NCBI RefSeq assembly: GCF_000757825.1
Contig: NZ_CP009451.1
Location: forward strand, 434,001-498,000
Length of the DNA: 64,000 bases
Source: Cedecea neteri
GTDB taxonomy: Bacteria > Pseudomonadota > Gammaproteobacteria > Enterobacterales > Enterobacteriaceae
Direction: 5' to 3'
Shown: one piece after another, positions 1 through 8,818 of the stretch
Numbering within the stretch: position 1 is the first letter of the stretch
Layout: every line of letters begins with the position of its first letter
Position numbers and translations under genes: made by a program
Notes under the pieces: generated by a model
Told to the model about the DNA's origin: nothing
The model's database searches: none
Seen by the model: the letters and a program-made list of their open reading frames with translations, nothing else

Positions 1-720
1 CACGGCCTGCTTTTTTTAGCCCTGATTTGGCAGGCAACGGAGGTGCAGCCTGCCTTACAGCCTGCACCCGCCGTGATGCTGCAGTGGTCGGATAACATCG
101 AAGCACCGGCATCTCCGCTGCCGCTTCCCGTGGGGATTGCACAGCAGGAGTCTGCGGCCGCAGAGGAAAAACAGCAGGCCGAAGACAAGCAGCAGAGGCC
201 GCTGCCGGAGGATAAAAACGCGGTGATTGAAGTCACCCGGCAGAAAAAAGCTGCCGAAGGCGAGAAGAAAAAACCGCGTCCGCCGCGCAACGTCAGGGAG
301 CAAACCAGCGACAGCAGCCAGGCGTCCGTCTCGACCAATGCCGCGCCTCAGGCCAGCGTTGTTTCATCCCGCATTGCCGCGCCGTACAACAGCGATGCCG
401 CGAAACAAAACAGCCTTGAAGACTCCTGGGAGAGCCGCGTAAAAGGCCATCTTAACCGCTTTAAACGCTACCCTGCTGACGCCCGCAAACGCGCCCGTAC
501 GGGCATCTCGGTCGTGACGTTTACCGTGAACGCTGCGGGAGAGGTTATTGGAAGTTCGCTGAGCAGCTCGTCGGGAACACGCTCGCTTGACCGCGAAGCG
601 ATTGAGGTTTTAGAGCGCGCCCGGCCGCTGCCCAAACCACCCACCGAACGCTTAAAGGGAGGCGTTTATAGCGTGATGATGCCAATAAGCTTTGACCTGA
701 CGGAGCTGAGCCAAAGCTAG
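1..720 (+). CDS. TonB/HasB-like energy transducer, 5' end outside the window
   Basis: This is the inner-membrane energy transducer that links ExbB/ExbD proton-motive force to an outer-membrane TonB-dependent receptor. The open frame runs in from the left edge, so the N-terminus is missing. The first visible residues, His-Gly-Leu-Leu-Phe-Leu-Ala-Leu, align with the conserved His and the Leu seven residues later in the TonB transmembrane helix (known from E. coli TonB His20/Leu27). A charged, Pro/Lys/Glu-rich periplasmic linker follows. The C-terminal 90 residues form a TonB_C domain with the FKRYPADARKR motif and end near the stop at 720. The proline-rich part is short, as in HasB-type paralogues. 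An exported peptidase and a TonB-dependent receptor follow on the same strand, so I infer a dedicated TonB for that receptor. A GTG at 43 would give a start without the helix and is not credible. Confidence 0.9.
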   Translation, partial: HGLLFLALIWQATEVQPALQPAPAVMLQWSDNIEAPASPLPLPVGIAQQESAAAEEKQQAEDKQQRPLPEDKNAVIEVTRQKKAAEGEKKKPRPPRNVREQTSDSSQASVSTNAAPQASVVSSRIAAPYNSDAAKQNSLEDSWESRVKGHLNRFKRYPADARKRARTGISVVTFTVNAAGEVIGSSLSSSSGTRSLDREAIEVLERARPLPKPPTERLKGGVYSVMMPISFDLTELSQS

Positions 721-803
721 CGCCACGCTCCCCGCTACCTGATTTTATTTTTATGCTGACTATTTCGGCAGGATGCCCTGTCGCCTGACGCTAAGGACGT
801 ATT

Positions 804-2912
804 ATGGAAAAACTATGGAAAGCTACGCCGCTGTTCATCGCCTGTTCGCTTTACGCGAGCTGCGCTGCCGCCGACATGCCCCGGCCACCCGCTACGGAAA
901 AAATCCCCCACCAGCTGATTGAACATGGCGATATCCGCGTGGATAACTATTTTTGGCTCAGGGACGACAGCCGCAGTGACGTAAAGGTACTGCGTCACCT
1001 GGAAGATGAAAATAACTATGCCCGTCAGGCTCTCCAGCCCGCCGCTGAATTAACGGAGAAGTTGTACCAGGAGATGGTCGCGCGGATGAGCCCGGAAAAT
1101 CGCTCGGTCCCCTTCCAGCGCAATGGCTACCTTTATCAGGATGTTTATCTGGCCGGACAGGATTATGCCGTCAGCCAGCGCCAGCCAGCAGGAAGTAAAA
1201 AGGAATGGCAGACGCTGGTTGACGGGAATCAACGCGCCAAAGGTCAGGCCTATTATCAGCTAAGCGGCCTGGTGGTCAGCCAGGATAACCAGATGATGGC
1301 TATCGCGGAAGACACCGCCGGTAGCCGCCAATACCGCCTCTCGCTGCGTGATTTACAAAGCGGAAAATGGCTCGCCGAAACTATCGACAACACCTCCGGG
1401 AATATGGTCTGGTCAAACGATGGTCACTATCTGTTCTACGTGCGCAACGATCCGCAAACGCTGGTGCCCTCGCAGGTCTGGCGGCACCGGCCAGGAACGC
1501 CGGTTGCAGAAGATAAATTAGTCTATCAGGAGAAAGATGGCGGCTTTTATCTCGGTCTCTCCCGCTCCTCGTCCGATCGTTATTTGATTATCACGCTCAG
1601 CGCCAGCACGTCGTCAGAAGTACGCCTGCTGGATGCCGACAGGCCGGAAGCGCCGCCGGTGCTGTTCGCCGTTCGCAGCCCCGGAATTGAGTATTATCTT
1701 GACCATTTTGGCGACGATTTCTACCTGCGCGCGAATCAGGAAAGTGCCAATTTCGGGCTGTATAAAAGCCACGCCCCGGGTGACAAATGGCGGCCCGTTG
1801 TCGCGCCTCAACCGGGAAAAATGGTGGAAGGATTCACCCTGTTTAAGGACTGGCTGGTGGTGTCTGAACGCCAGGACGGGCTGAGCCAGATCCGCAAGAT
1901 TAACTGGCTGAACCACGGTGAGCAGACGCTGAAATTCGATGATGCCAGCTATATGGCCTGGCTCGGCTACAACCCGGACCCACAGTCCGGCAAGCTGCGC
2001 TACGGTTACTCCTCGATGACGACCCCAACCAGCACTTACGAATGGGATTTAGCCAGCGGGGAACGTACCCTGCTTAAACGGCAGGAGGTGAATAACACCG
2101 ACCCGCAGGACTACCATAGCGAACGGATTTGGACCACGGCACGCGACGGCGTGAAGGTGCCCGTTTCGCTGGTCTATAACAAAAAAATGTTCAAACCGGG
2201 CCACAGCCCGCTGCTGGTGTATGGCTATGGCGCTTACGGAATGAGCATGGATCCGGCCTTCAGCGCCAGCCGCCTGAGCCTGCTGGATCGCGGGTTTGTC
2301 TTTGCTATCGTTCACGTGCGCGGCGGCGGCGAGCTGGGCCAGCAGTGGTATCAGCAGGGGAAACTGGAGAACAAACAGAACAGCTTCAACGATTTTCTTG
2401 ATGCCACGCATAGCCTGGTTAAACAGGGCTTCGGCCAGGCCGGCAGGCTCTATGCCATGGGCGGAAGCGCGGGCGGCCTGCTGGTTGGCAACGTCATCAA
2501 CCAGCAGCCGGCCCTCTTTAACGCCGTGGTCGCGCAGGTGCCGTTTGTGGATGTAGTGACAACCATGCTGGATGAATCACTGCCGCTCACGGTGGGCGAA
2601 TATGACGAATGGGGTAACCCACACCGGAAAGCAGACTATCTGCGACTCAAATCCTGGAGCCCGTACGACAACGTGAAGCCTTCGCACTACCCTAATCTGC
2701 TTGTGACCAGCGGCCTCAATGACTCGCAGGTGCAGTACTGGGAACCCGCCAAATGGGTCGCTAAGCTGCGGGAAAACCAGCAAGGCCCCGGCAAAATACT
2801 TCTGCTGACCGATATGCAGGCCGGACATGGCGGTAAATCAGGCCGAATAAAACGCCTGGAAAATACCGCACTGGAATACAGTTTTATTCTGGAGGCAGAT
2901 AAACAGCGCTAA
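804..2912 (+). CDS. Exported oligopeptidase B-like serine peptidase (S9 family)
   Basis: This 702-residue protein has the prolyl-oligopeptidase architecture: an N-terminal beta-propeller (about residues 30-420) and a C-terminal alpha/beta hydrolase. The catalytic triad is readable: Ser555 in GGSAGG, Asp640 in GLNDSQV and His675 in AGHGG. Overall it resembles oligopeptidase B (PtrB), which cleaves short peptides after Lys/Arg. Unlike cytosolic PtrB it begins with a signal-peptide-like segment (MEKLWKATPLFIACSLYASCAAA), so it should act in the periplasm, or be a lipoprotein if the Cys in YASC or SCAA is lipidated, which is less likely. The RBS AAGGA lies 6 bases before the ATG. It sits 83 bp after tonB and 91 bp before the receptor, so I infer that it processes a peptide or protein ligand imported by that receptor. 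Family assignment is firm; substrate is unknown. Confidence 0.9.
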   Translation: MEKLWKATPLFIACSLYASCAAADMPRPPATEKIPHQLIEHGDIRVDNYFWLRDDSRSDVKVLRHLEDENNYARQALQPAAELTEKLYQEMVARMSPENRSVPFQRNGYLYQDVYLAGQDYAVSQRQPAGSKKEWQTLVDGNQRAKGQAYYQLSGLVVSQDNQMMAIAEDTAGSRQYRLSLRDLQSGKWLAETIDNTSGNMVWSNDGHYLFYVRNDPQTLVPSQVWRHRPGTPVAEDKLVYQEKDGGFYLGLSRSSSDRYLIITLSASTSSEVRLLDADRPEAPPVLFAVRSPGIEYYLDHFGDDFYLRANQESANFGLYKSHAPGDKWRPVVAPQPGKMVEGFTLFKDWLVVSERQDGLSQIRKINWLNHGEQTLKFDDASYMAWLGYNPDPQSGKLRYGYSSMTTPTSTYEWDLASGERTLLKRQEVNNTDPQDYHSERIWTTARDGVKVPVSLVYNKKMFKPGHSPLLVYGYGAYGMSMDPAFSASRLSLLDRGFVFAIVHVRGGGELGQQWYQQGKLENKQNSFNDFLDATHSLVKQGFGQAGRLYAMGGSAGGLLVGNVINQQPALFNAVVAQVPFVDVVTTMLDESLPLTVGEYDEWGNPHRKADYLRLKSWSPYDNVKPSHYPNLLVTSGLNDSQVQYWEPAKWVAKLRENQQGPGKILLLTDMQAGHGGKSGRIKRLENTALEYSFILEADKQR

Positions 2913-2920
2913 CCGGAAAC

Positions 2921-2946
2921 CCCTCCCTTATCGGGGAGGGTTCGTT
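2921..2946 (+). terminator. Weak hairpin after the oligopeptidase gene
   Basis: CCCTCCC (2921-2927) pairs with GGGAGGG (2934-2940) around a 6-base loop, followed by TTCGTT. It lies 8 bp after the oligopeptidase stop. The T-tract is poor, so it may only attenuate transcription into the receptor gene. The AT-rich stretch at 2947-2990 that follows could hold a separate promoter for the receptor. Confidence 0.4.
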
Positions 2947-3003
2947 AAAGCGACATAATTATAAAAATAACTTTTATTTTATTACGATACTTCAAGGACA
3001 CGT

Positions 3004-5271
3004 ATGAACGTAAATAAACTGGCCGTTGCCCTCGGCTCGGGCATGCTATTGCTCAGCGCCAGCGGGGCGGCACAAGAAAATAATGATAAAAGCAGCGGGG
3101 ATAAAAAAGGTTCGGCGGTATTTAGCCCGCTTAACGTTTCCGCCGGGAATATTACCAGCGAACAAGAAGCGCTGGAAAAACCAGGCGCCACCAGCTCTCG
3201 CTCCACGGGAAAAAACCTGCAGTCCCTGGACGCCACGCTGCGGAGCATGCCCGGCACCTATACCCAAATCGATCCCGGTCAGGGCACGGTGAGCATCAAT
3301 ATTCGTGGCATGAGCGGCTTTGGCCGGGTTAACACCATGGTAGACGGAATTACCCAAAGCTTTTACGGCACCACCACGTCAGGCACGACCGCTCACGGTT
3401 CCACCAACAACCAGGCTGGCGTGCTCATCGACCCTAACTTTTTAGTCGGTGTGGACGTCACGCGCGGCGACAGCAGCGGCTCTGCGGGGATTAACGCCCT
3501 GGCGGGAAGCGCAAATATGCGTACCCTTGGCGTGGATGACGTTATTTTTAAGGGCAATGATTACGGACTGAGATCGCGATTCTCGGTAGGCAGCAACGGT
3601 ATCGGGCGCAGCGGGATGATTGCCGCCGCAGGGAAAACCGACGCCTTCACCGATACCGGGAGCTTCGGCGCCATGGCCGCCATCAGCGGCAGCTCTATTT
3701 ATTCGAATTTCTCCAACGGCTCCGGCATTAATAGCGAAGAGTTTGGTTATGATAAATTCATGAAGCAGAACCCAAAGTCTCAGCTTTATAAAATGGACAT
3801 CAAGCCCGATGAATTTAATAGCTTTGAGCTGTCTGCCCGAACTTATGAAAATAGGTTTTCGCGCCGCGACATCACCAGCGACGATTATTATATTAAGTAT
3901 CACTACGCCCCATTCTCTGAGCTGATTGATTTTAACGTCACGGCCAGCACCAGCCGTGGCAATCAGAAATACCGCGATGAGTCGCTGTACACCTTTTACA
4001 GCACCTCCGCGCAAAACCGTTCCGATGCCCTGGACATGAGTAACGTCAGCCGTTTCAGCCTGGGTGATAATGACCTGGCGTTTACGCTGGGCGGCAAGCT
4101 GATGCGCACCCGCTACACCAAGCTCATTAATTCCGCCGCAGGCGATGAGAAAACCAACCAGGAGTCGATCGAAAACAATCCGTTCGCCCCTTCCGGGCGG
4201 CAGGATATTTCGGCGTTATATACCGGGCTGCAGGTGAAGCGCGGTATCTGGCAGGCAGACTTGAACCTCAACTACACGCAAAACAGAATCACCGGCCACA
4301 AGCCGCCCTGCGACGAGCGCGTTATCTGCGTCCCGCAGGGAAGTTACGACGTCGATGAGCGAGAAAGCGGCTTTAACCCGTCGGCCCAGCTGTCGGCTCA
4401 GGTCACCCCCTGGCTTCAGCCGTTTGTCGGCTACAGTAAGTCGATGCGTGCGCCAAATATTCAGGAGATGTTTTTCTCCAACTCCGGCGGGGCTTCCATG
4501 AACCCCTTCTTAAAGCCTGAACTCGCCGAAACCTGGCAGGTCGGTTTTAATATCGACACCAAAGACCTTATCGCTAAGCAAGATTCGTTGCGCTTTAAAA
4601 TGCTGGGCTACCGCAGCAGGATCCAGAACTATATTTTCAGCGAATCTTACCAGGTCTGCTCCAGCGGGAGAAAATGCAGCATGTCCGAAGTCATTGGCAA
4701 CGACTGGGCGGACATGAGCGACGACTACAGCGACAATATGTACATCTACGTGAACTCTGCCACCGGCGTCACCGCCCAGGGCGTTGAGCTGGAGATGGAC
4801 TACGACGCAGGGTTCGCCTTCACCCGCCTCTCCTTCAGCCAGCAGCTGACCGACCAGCCAACGTCCATCGCCAGCACCTACTTCGGCGCCGGGGATATTA
4901 CCGAGCTGCCAAGAAAATATATGACGCTGGATGCCGGGGTGCGTTTCTTCGATGAATCGCTGACCCTCGGGACGATCGTCAAATACACCGGGAAAGCCCG
5001 CCGGCTGTCGCCTGATTTTGAAACCGATGAGCATACGGGCGCCATCATTAAAGAGGATTTGCCGCAGATCCCGACGATTATCGATCTCTACGGCACCTAC
5101 GAGGTGAACCGCAATCTGATGCTGAAGCTGACGGTGCAAAACCTGATGAACCGGGATTACTCAGAGGCGCTGAACAAGCTCAATATGATGCCTGGGCCGG
5201 GCGATGATGCTAGCCGGGCCAATACCGCGCGCGGCAGAACCTGGATCTTTGGCGGCGAAGTTCGCTTTTGA
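3004..5271 (+). CDS. TonB-dependent outer-membrane receptor
   Basis: This is a 755-residue outer-membrane receptor. It has a signal peptide (residues 1-22, ending SASGAA), a possible TonB box near FSPLNVSA (about 40-47), a plug domain containing the NIRGMSGFGRVNTMVDG signature, and a C-terminal beta-barrel ending in the aromatic residue of GGEVRF. The barrel has an RAP-type motif (SKSMRAPNIQEMFFS) and NPFLKPELAETW, which resemble the FRAP/NPNL region of haem and haemoglobin receptors. Two Cys pairs (PPCDERVIC and VCSSGRKC) probably close extracellular loops. RBS AAGGA precedes the ATG. It is the third gene of a tonB-peptidase-receptor set. A haem or protein-derived ligand is plausible, but the substrate is not proven. 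No clear Fur box was found in the AT-rich leader. Confidence 0.9.
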   Translation: MNVNKLAVALGSGMLLLSASGAAQENNDKSSGDKKGSAVFSPLNVSAGNITSEQEALEKPGATSSRSTGKNLQSLDATLRSMPGTYTQIDPGQGTVSINIRGMSGFGRVNTMVDGITQSFYGTTTSGTTAHGSTNNQAGVLIDPNFLVGVDVTRGDSSGSAGINALAGSANMRTLGVDDVIFKGNDYGLRSRFSVGSNGIGRSGMIAAAGKTDAFTDTGSFGAMAAISGSSIYSNFSNGSGINSEEFGYDKFMKQNPKSQLYKMDIKPDEFNSFELSARTYENRFSRRDITSDDYYIKYHYAPFSELIDFNVTASTSRGNQKYRDESLYTFYSTSAQNRSDALDMSNVSRFSLGDNDLAFTLGGKLMRTRYTKLINSAAGDEKTNQESIENNPFAPSGRQDISALYTGLQVKRGIWQADLNLNYTQNRITGHKPPCDERVICVPQGSYDVDERESGFNPSAQLSAQVTPWLQPFVGYSKSMRAPNIQEMFFSNSGGASMNPFLKPELAETWQVGFNIDTKDLIAKQDSLRFKMLGYRSRIQNYIFSESYQVCSSGRKCSMSEVIGNDWADMSDDYSDNMYIYVNSATGVTAQGVELEMDYDAGFAFTRLSFSQQLTDQPTSIASTYFGAGDITELPRKYMTLDAGVRFFDESLTLGTIVKYTGKARRLSPDFETDEHTGAIIKEDLPQIPTIIDLYGTYEVNRNLMLKLTVQNLMNRDYSEALNKLNMMPGPGDDASRANTARGRTWIFGGEVRF

Positions 5272-5280
5272 TCGTCACCT

Positions 5281-5306
5281 CATCGCCCGGAAGCATCCGG
5301 GCGATG
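5281..5306. terminator. Perfect 11-bp hairpin between convergent genes
   Basis: CATCGCCCGGA (5281-5291) and TCCGGGCGATG (5296-5306) form a perfect stem with the 4-base loop AGCA. It lies between the convergent receptor and SDR genes and probably stops transcription from both sides. No T-run flanks it, so it may instead be a REP-like element. Confidence 0.55.
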
Positions 5307-5311
5307 TACGT

Positions 5312-6199
5312 CTAGCGGTACTGCATGTGCCGCAAATCCTCAATCAGCCCTGGGCCAACGGGCCGCCAGCCCGTTTTCTGCTGCGTCTCAAGGCTTGAGG
5401 CCGACATATCATGCGCGGCAAAGTTACCGAGCCAGCCAAAGTGGTCGCTGGCTTTGTCGGCGTCAATGCTGCGCACAGGTACACCAAGCCCCTGGCCAAT
5501 CACGTCGGCGATATCTTTAGTGGTGATACCTTCTTCGGCAACAGCGTTATAGCGCGCTCCGGCAATCCCTCTTTCTACCGCCAGAACATAAAGACGCACC
5601 GCGTCGCTCACGTGCACCGCCGACCAGCGGTTTTTGCCTTCGCCGATATAAGCCGCCACGCCCTTCTCCCTTGCCAGTTCAATCAGCGGAGTGATAAGCC
5701 CTTGCCTGACGGTGTCATGCACCTGCGGCAGGCGAACAAACGAGGCGTTAACGCCCCGCTCAAGCAGGCTTACTCCGGCGATTTCCGTGGCTTTACGCGG
5801 GTTCGGCGTCAGGACGTTATAGCCCGCCTCCGTGGCTGGTTTGCCCGGCTCCGTTGTCCCCATGGCAACAAAAGAGGTGATAACCATTGGCCGGGATGAG
5901 CCTGCGAGCGCTTTCCCCATCGCACCAATCACTTTGCCGTCAGCCTCGCAGTTGGCGACAAACGTAGAAAAGTCATGATTGAAAGCCGTGTGGATCACCG
6001 CGTCCGCAAGATCCGCCCCATGCTGCAGGCTGGCAAAATCATCCAGATCGCCGAAATGTGCTTTCGCTCCCCAGGACTCCAGAGCTGTGGCCCCGCGCTC
6101 GGAGCGCGTTAGCCCCAGCACCTGATGCCCCGCCGCCAGCAGCTGTTGCACGATAGCCGAGCCAAGAAAACCGGTCGCACCGGTCACAAAAATACGCAT
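5312..6199 (-). CDS. Atypical short-chain dehydrogenase/reductase-like NAD(P)-binding protein
   Basis: This 295-residue protein is an extended or atypical SDR with an N-terminal Rossmann motif, GATGFLG (residues 7-13). The usual YxxxK pair is not seen: the equivalent stretch reads NPRKATE, with the Lys but no Tyr, as in many NAD-dependent epimerase-like relatives. Redox function may therefore be altered. I chose the ATG at 6199 because GGGA lies 8 bases upstream; the ATG at 6205 would be too close to it. The gene is divergent from an AraC-type regulator only 124 bp away, a classic regulator-target pair, so I infer that the AraC protein controls it. The substrate is unknown. Confidence 0.85.
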   Translation of the reverse strand: MRIFVTGATGFLGSAIVQQLLAAGHQVLGLTRSERGATALESWGAKAHFGDLDDFASLQHGADLADAVIHTAFNHDFSTFVANCEADGKVIGAMGKALAGSSRPMVITSFVAMGTTEPGKPATEAGYNVLTPNPRKATEIAGVSLLERGVNASFVRLPQVHDTVRQGLITPLIELAREKGVAAYIGEGKNRWSAVHVSDAVRLYVLAVERGIAGARYNAVAEEGITTKDIADVIGQGLGVPVRSIDADKASDHFGWLGNFAAHDMSASSLETQQKTGWRPVGPGLIEDLRHMQYR

Positions 6200-6323
6200 A
6201 GTCATTATCCCAAACCGTAACCAAGGACTGAGTTGCCGCCCGACGGGATTTACTGTAAACAGGAAGAGTTATACGAACAATGTTCAAAAGTCGCCATTTT
6301 TGGTCTCATCGTCCGGAGTTGAT

Positions 6324-7220
6324 ATGGATCCGCTTTCAGAGCTGCTTTCCCTGCTTAAACCCCAGAGCTATGCCTCGGGCGGCGTTGCCCTGCACGAAAC
6401 GATGGCGATTCAGTGGCCAGCACACGCCGGAATTAAGTGCTATGCCGTGGTGTCCGGGCGCTGCTGGCTCTCCGTTGAGGGAATGAACGAGCCGCTGCTG
6501 CTGCAGGCCGGCGACTGTTATCTTCTGCCGCCTGGGCCACCGTTTTGCCTGGCGACTGAACCTGACGCCACGCCGGTGGACTTCTACACCCTGCGCGAGG
6601 CGGGCAAGCTCGGGCCTGACGTTGTCCCCGGCCAGCAGGAAAGCTGCTTCCTGGTCGGCGGCCATTTTGTGCTGAGCGGGGAAGCGGCCGACCTGCTGCT
6701 GAGCTCTCTGCCGCCTGTGGTCTGCATTCAGCAGCCGGACAGTAAAGCGGCGATGCGCTGGGCGCTGGATCAAATGACCGACGAAGTGCGCCAGCTTCGC
6801 CCCGGCGGCGCGCTGATTATCCAGCAGCTGGCGTGGATGATGCTCATTCAGGCACTGAGGCTGCACTTAGCCCATCAGCCCGCCGTAGGCTGGCTTTATG
6901 CGCTGGCGGATAAACAGCTGAGTCTGGCCCTGACCTGCATGCATAAAGATCCCGCGTTTGGCTGGACGCTGGAAAAACTGGCGGAGCGCGTGGGGATGTC
7001 ACGTTCGACGTTTGCAGCACGGTTTAAGGCGATAACGGGCGCTTCGGCTATCGACTATCTGACGCGCTGGCGCATGATGCTCGCCTGCGACAGGCTGCGC
7101 CAGCCAGGGGATTCACTGGCGCGTATTGCAGCGGATTTAGGCTACGAGTCGGAAAGTGCGTTCGGGAAAGCGTTCAAGCGGGTGATGGGCTGCTCGCCCC
7201 GGCAGTATTCAAAAAGCTAG
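6324..7220 (+). CDS. AraC-family transcriptional regulator with N-terminal cupin domain
   Basis: This is a 298-residue regulator. The N-terminal half (about 1-170) is the cupin-type AraC ligand domain (GDCYLLPPGPPF motif). The C-terminal 100 residues carry the tandem HTH of AraC proteins, with MSRSTFAARFKAITG in the first helix-turn-helix and the diagnostic RIAADLGYESESAFGKAFKRVMGCSP pattern in the second. The ATG at 6324 is preceded by GGAG with 5-base spacing; a TTG at 6300 would add 8 residues without a better RBS. It is transcribed away from the SDR gene and probably regulates it through the 124-bp shared promoter region. The ligand is unknown. Confidence 0.92.
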   Translation: MDPLSELLSLLKPQSYASGGVALHETMAIQWPAHAGIKCYAVVSGRCWLSVEGMNEPLLLQAGDCYLLPPGPPFCLATEPDATPVDFYTLREAGKLGPDVVPGQQESCFLVGGHFVLSGEAADLLLSSLPPVVCIQQPDSKAAMRWALDQMTDEVRQLRPGGALIIQQLAWMMLIQALRLHLAHQPAVGWLYALADKQLSLALTCMHKDPAFGWTLEKLAERVGMSRSTFAARFKAITGASAIDYLTRWRMMLACDRLRQPGDSLARIAADLGYESESAFGKAFKRVMGCSPRQYSKS

Positions 7221-7256
7221 CGGCTGCGCGGCACGGAGGCCACCGCCGCTAAGCGA

Positions 7257-7793
7257 TTATTCTTGTTCTCGTTTGCCCGGCATCATTCGCAGCAGCGTAT
7301 TGTCTTTCCAGACGTAATGATGGAACAGCGCACCAAAGGCGTGAAGACCGATAACGAAATAGCCGGTATTGGCGATAAGCTCGTGCCAGGACTTGAGGCT
7401 GAACTCCAGGTCTTCGTCCGGCACCGCCGCCACCGGCATTTGTAGCCCGAAGGCCACCCAGTCAGTACCGCGATAGTACATCGCCAGGAAGCCCAGCACC
7501 GGCAGCGCAATAAACATCAGATAGACAATCGTATGGACCAGATGAGAGATGCCGGTCACCGCCGGATGCGGCCTGGGCACAATGGCCGGCGCGCGATACC
7601 TGATACGAACCAGCAGGCGGGCCACCATCAGTACCAGGACGGAAATACCGCAGGTGAAATGGATAGAGTTGATGAGCGGCCGGTAGCTACGCGGCGCAAA
7701 GCCACGCAGTTCCATGGCGCAGTAGGCTCCCACCACCAGCAGAAAGACCAGCCAGTGGATCGAAATCTGTAACGAGGTGTATTTAGTGCGCAT
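7257..7793 (-). CDS. cybB: Cytochrome b561 (superoxide:ubiquinone oxidoreductase family)
   Basis: This 178-residue inner-membrane di-haem cytochrome has four predicted transmembrane helices and the expected haem-ligand histidines (HWLVF, HFTCGI, HELIANTGYFVIGLHAFGALFHHYVWKD). Length and sequence match E. coli CybB (about 176 residues), which passes electrons to or from ubiquinone and has been reported to oxidise superoxide. The E. coli neighbourhood aldA-cybB-trg is partly kept here (ydcF, cybB and trg lie nearby). It is convergent with the AraC gene, with 36 bp between the stop codons. Confidence 0.95.
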   Translation of the reverse strand: MRTKYTSLQISIHWLVFLLVVGAYCAMELRGFAPRSYRPLINSIHFTCGISVLVLMVARLLVRIRYRAPAIVPRPHPAVTGISHLVHTIVYLMFIALPVLGFLAMYYRGTDWVAFGLQMPVAAVPDEDLEFSLKSWHELIANTGYFVIGLHAFGALFHHYVWKDNTLLRMMPGKREQE

Positions 7794-7937
7794 GAAAGAC
7801 CCTGCCCTGAAAAAACGTTAAATGCCAGGATACCGAAGAAACATTAAAAGAGCATTAACATCAACGTATTATGGACGTTAATTTGTTTCAGCGTGTAATT
7901 TTTAAGCCTTAACGTTGTTCAGGGCAAAGCCCGGGGT

Positions 7938-8732
7938 TTACAGCCCGCGTTCGCGGATCATTGCGCTCAGCGCCATATCCTGCTGGAGAGCATGCCAGGC
8001 GGCCATCACCTGCGGCGGAATATCAACGTGAACGATGAAGTCTCGCCCCTGTGGACCATAGCCGGTTGCATCGTCGCGCAGGCGAGGAATTTCACCCAGC
8101 GCCAGCGAAACATAACGCTCGAGCGGCCACAGGGCCTCTTCCTCTCCGGCAAAAACGGTGCCCTGCTCGCCTGCAGTTAACTCCGGCACTACGCCCGGCC
8201 AGCTCAGCAATTCCGGTGCCTGCGCATCACCTTGCCAGACTCGGGAGAAGGCCGCGACGGTTCGGCGCTGCATGGTCGGGTCCTGAACAATCAATACGCG
8301 CGTTGGGCTCAGGCCCAGTTCGGCCATCTTCGCCACGCTAAAGCGTGCATTTTCACCGCAGTTGGTTGATTTCTCTTCGATAATGATTTTTTCGTTCGGG
8401 ACTTTCCAGAACTGATGGGCAATATCTTTCAGGATTGCCGCTTCGGAACGCCCGGTAGTGGGAATGGTGTTATAACGCGGATGTCGGGCTATTTCGGCGT
8501 AGAGATACGTCGTGGAATGGCCTATTCCACCGGTGATCAACAGCGGTTTTTCGCCGTTAGCGGCAAACTCGCAGGCGGCGTCAATAGTAGGGATCACGGC
8601 GTTACCGGCCAGGATAATCAGCTCGGCATCCTGTGCCTGCGGCGCACCTGTAAAATCGCTTTGCGCCAGCCACTGGCCCAGCGTGTTAACAGCCTGAACT
8701 GTCGGCTGGCTCAAGGTTGCGGATGTCATCAT
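7938..8732 (-). CDS. ydcF: YdcF-like ElyC/SanA/YdcF family protein
   Basis: This 264-residue protein is close in length and sequence to E. coli YdcF (266 residues), a DUF218-type fold reported to bind S-adenosylmethionine. The core contains LIILAGNAVIPTIDAACEFA, LLITGGIGHST and a SEAAIL..EKSTNCGENARFS stretch, typical of the family and lying in the nucleotide-binding cleft. No signal peptide is visible, so it is probably cytoplasmic. The first of two ATGs has GGAGGA 8 bases upstream. It stands alone: 144 bp from cybB and 86 bp from the FosA-GNAT gene on the same strand. In E. coli ydcF adjoins hrpA, which here lies 36 kb away beyond the T6SS locus. Physiological role remains unclear. Confidence 0.93.
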   Translation of the reverse strand: MMTSATLSQPTVQAVNTLGQWLAQSDFTGAPQAQDAELIILAGNAVIPTIDAACEFAANGEKPLLITGGIGHSTTYLYAEIARHPRYNTIPTTGRSEAAILKDIAHQFWKVPNEKIIIEEKSTNCGENARFSVAKMAELGLSPTRVLIVQDPTMQRRTVAAFSRVWQGDAQAPELLSWPGVVPELTAGEQGTVFAGEEEALWPLERYVSLALGEIPRLRDDATGYGPQGRDFIVHVDIPPQVMAAWHALQQDMALSAMIRERGL

Positions 8733-8818
8733 TAGCGGGATCCTCCCTGTTAAAAACCAGTGTCTAGCCTAACCCGGTCAATCCGCCGGGCCTATCAGAT
8801 GCCGCTGAAAAGGCTCAA

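Noticed and set aside
2947..3000. Fur box before the TonB-dependent receptor
   Set aside because: The stretch is AT-rich and partly resembles the 19-bp Fur consensus, but no convincing repeat of the hexamer unit is seen, so it was not annotated.
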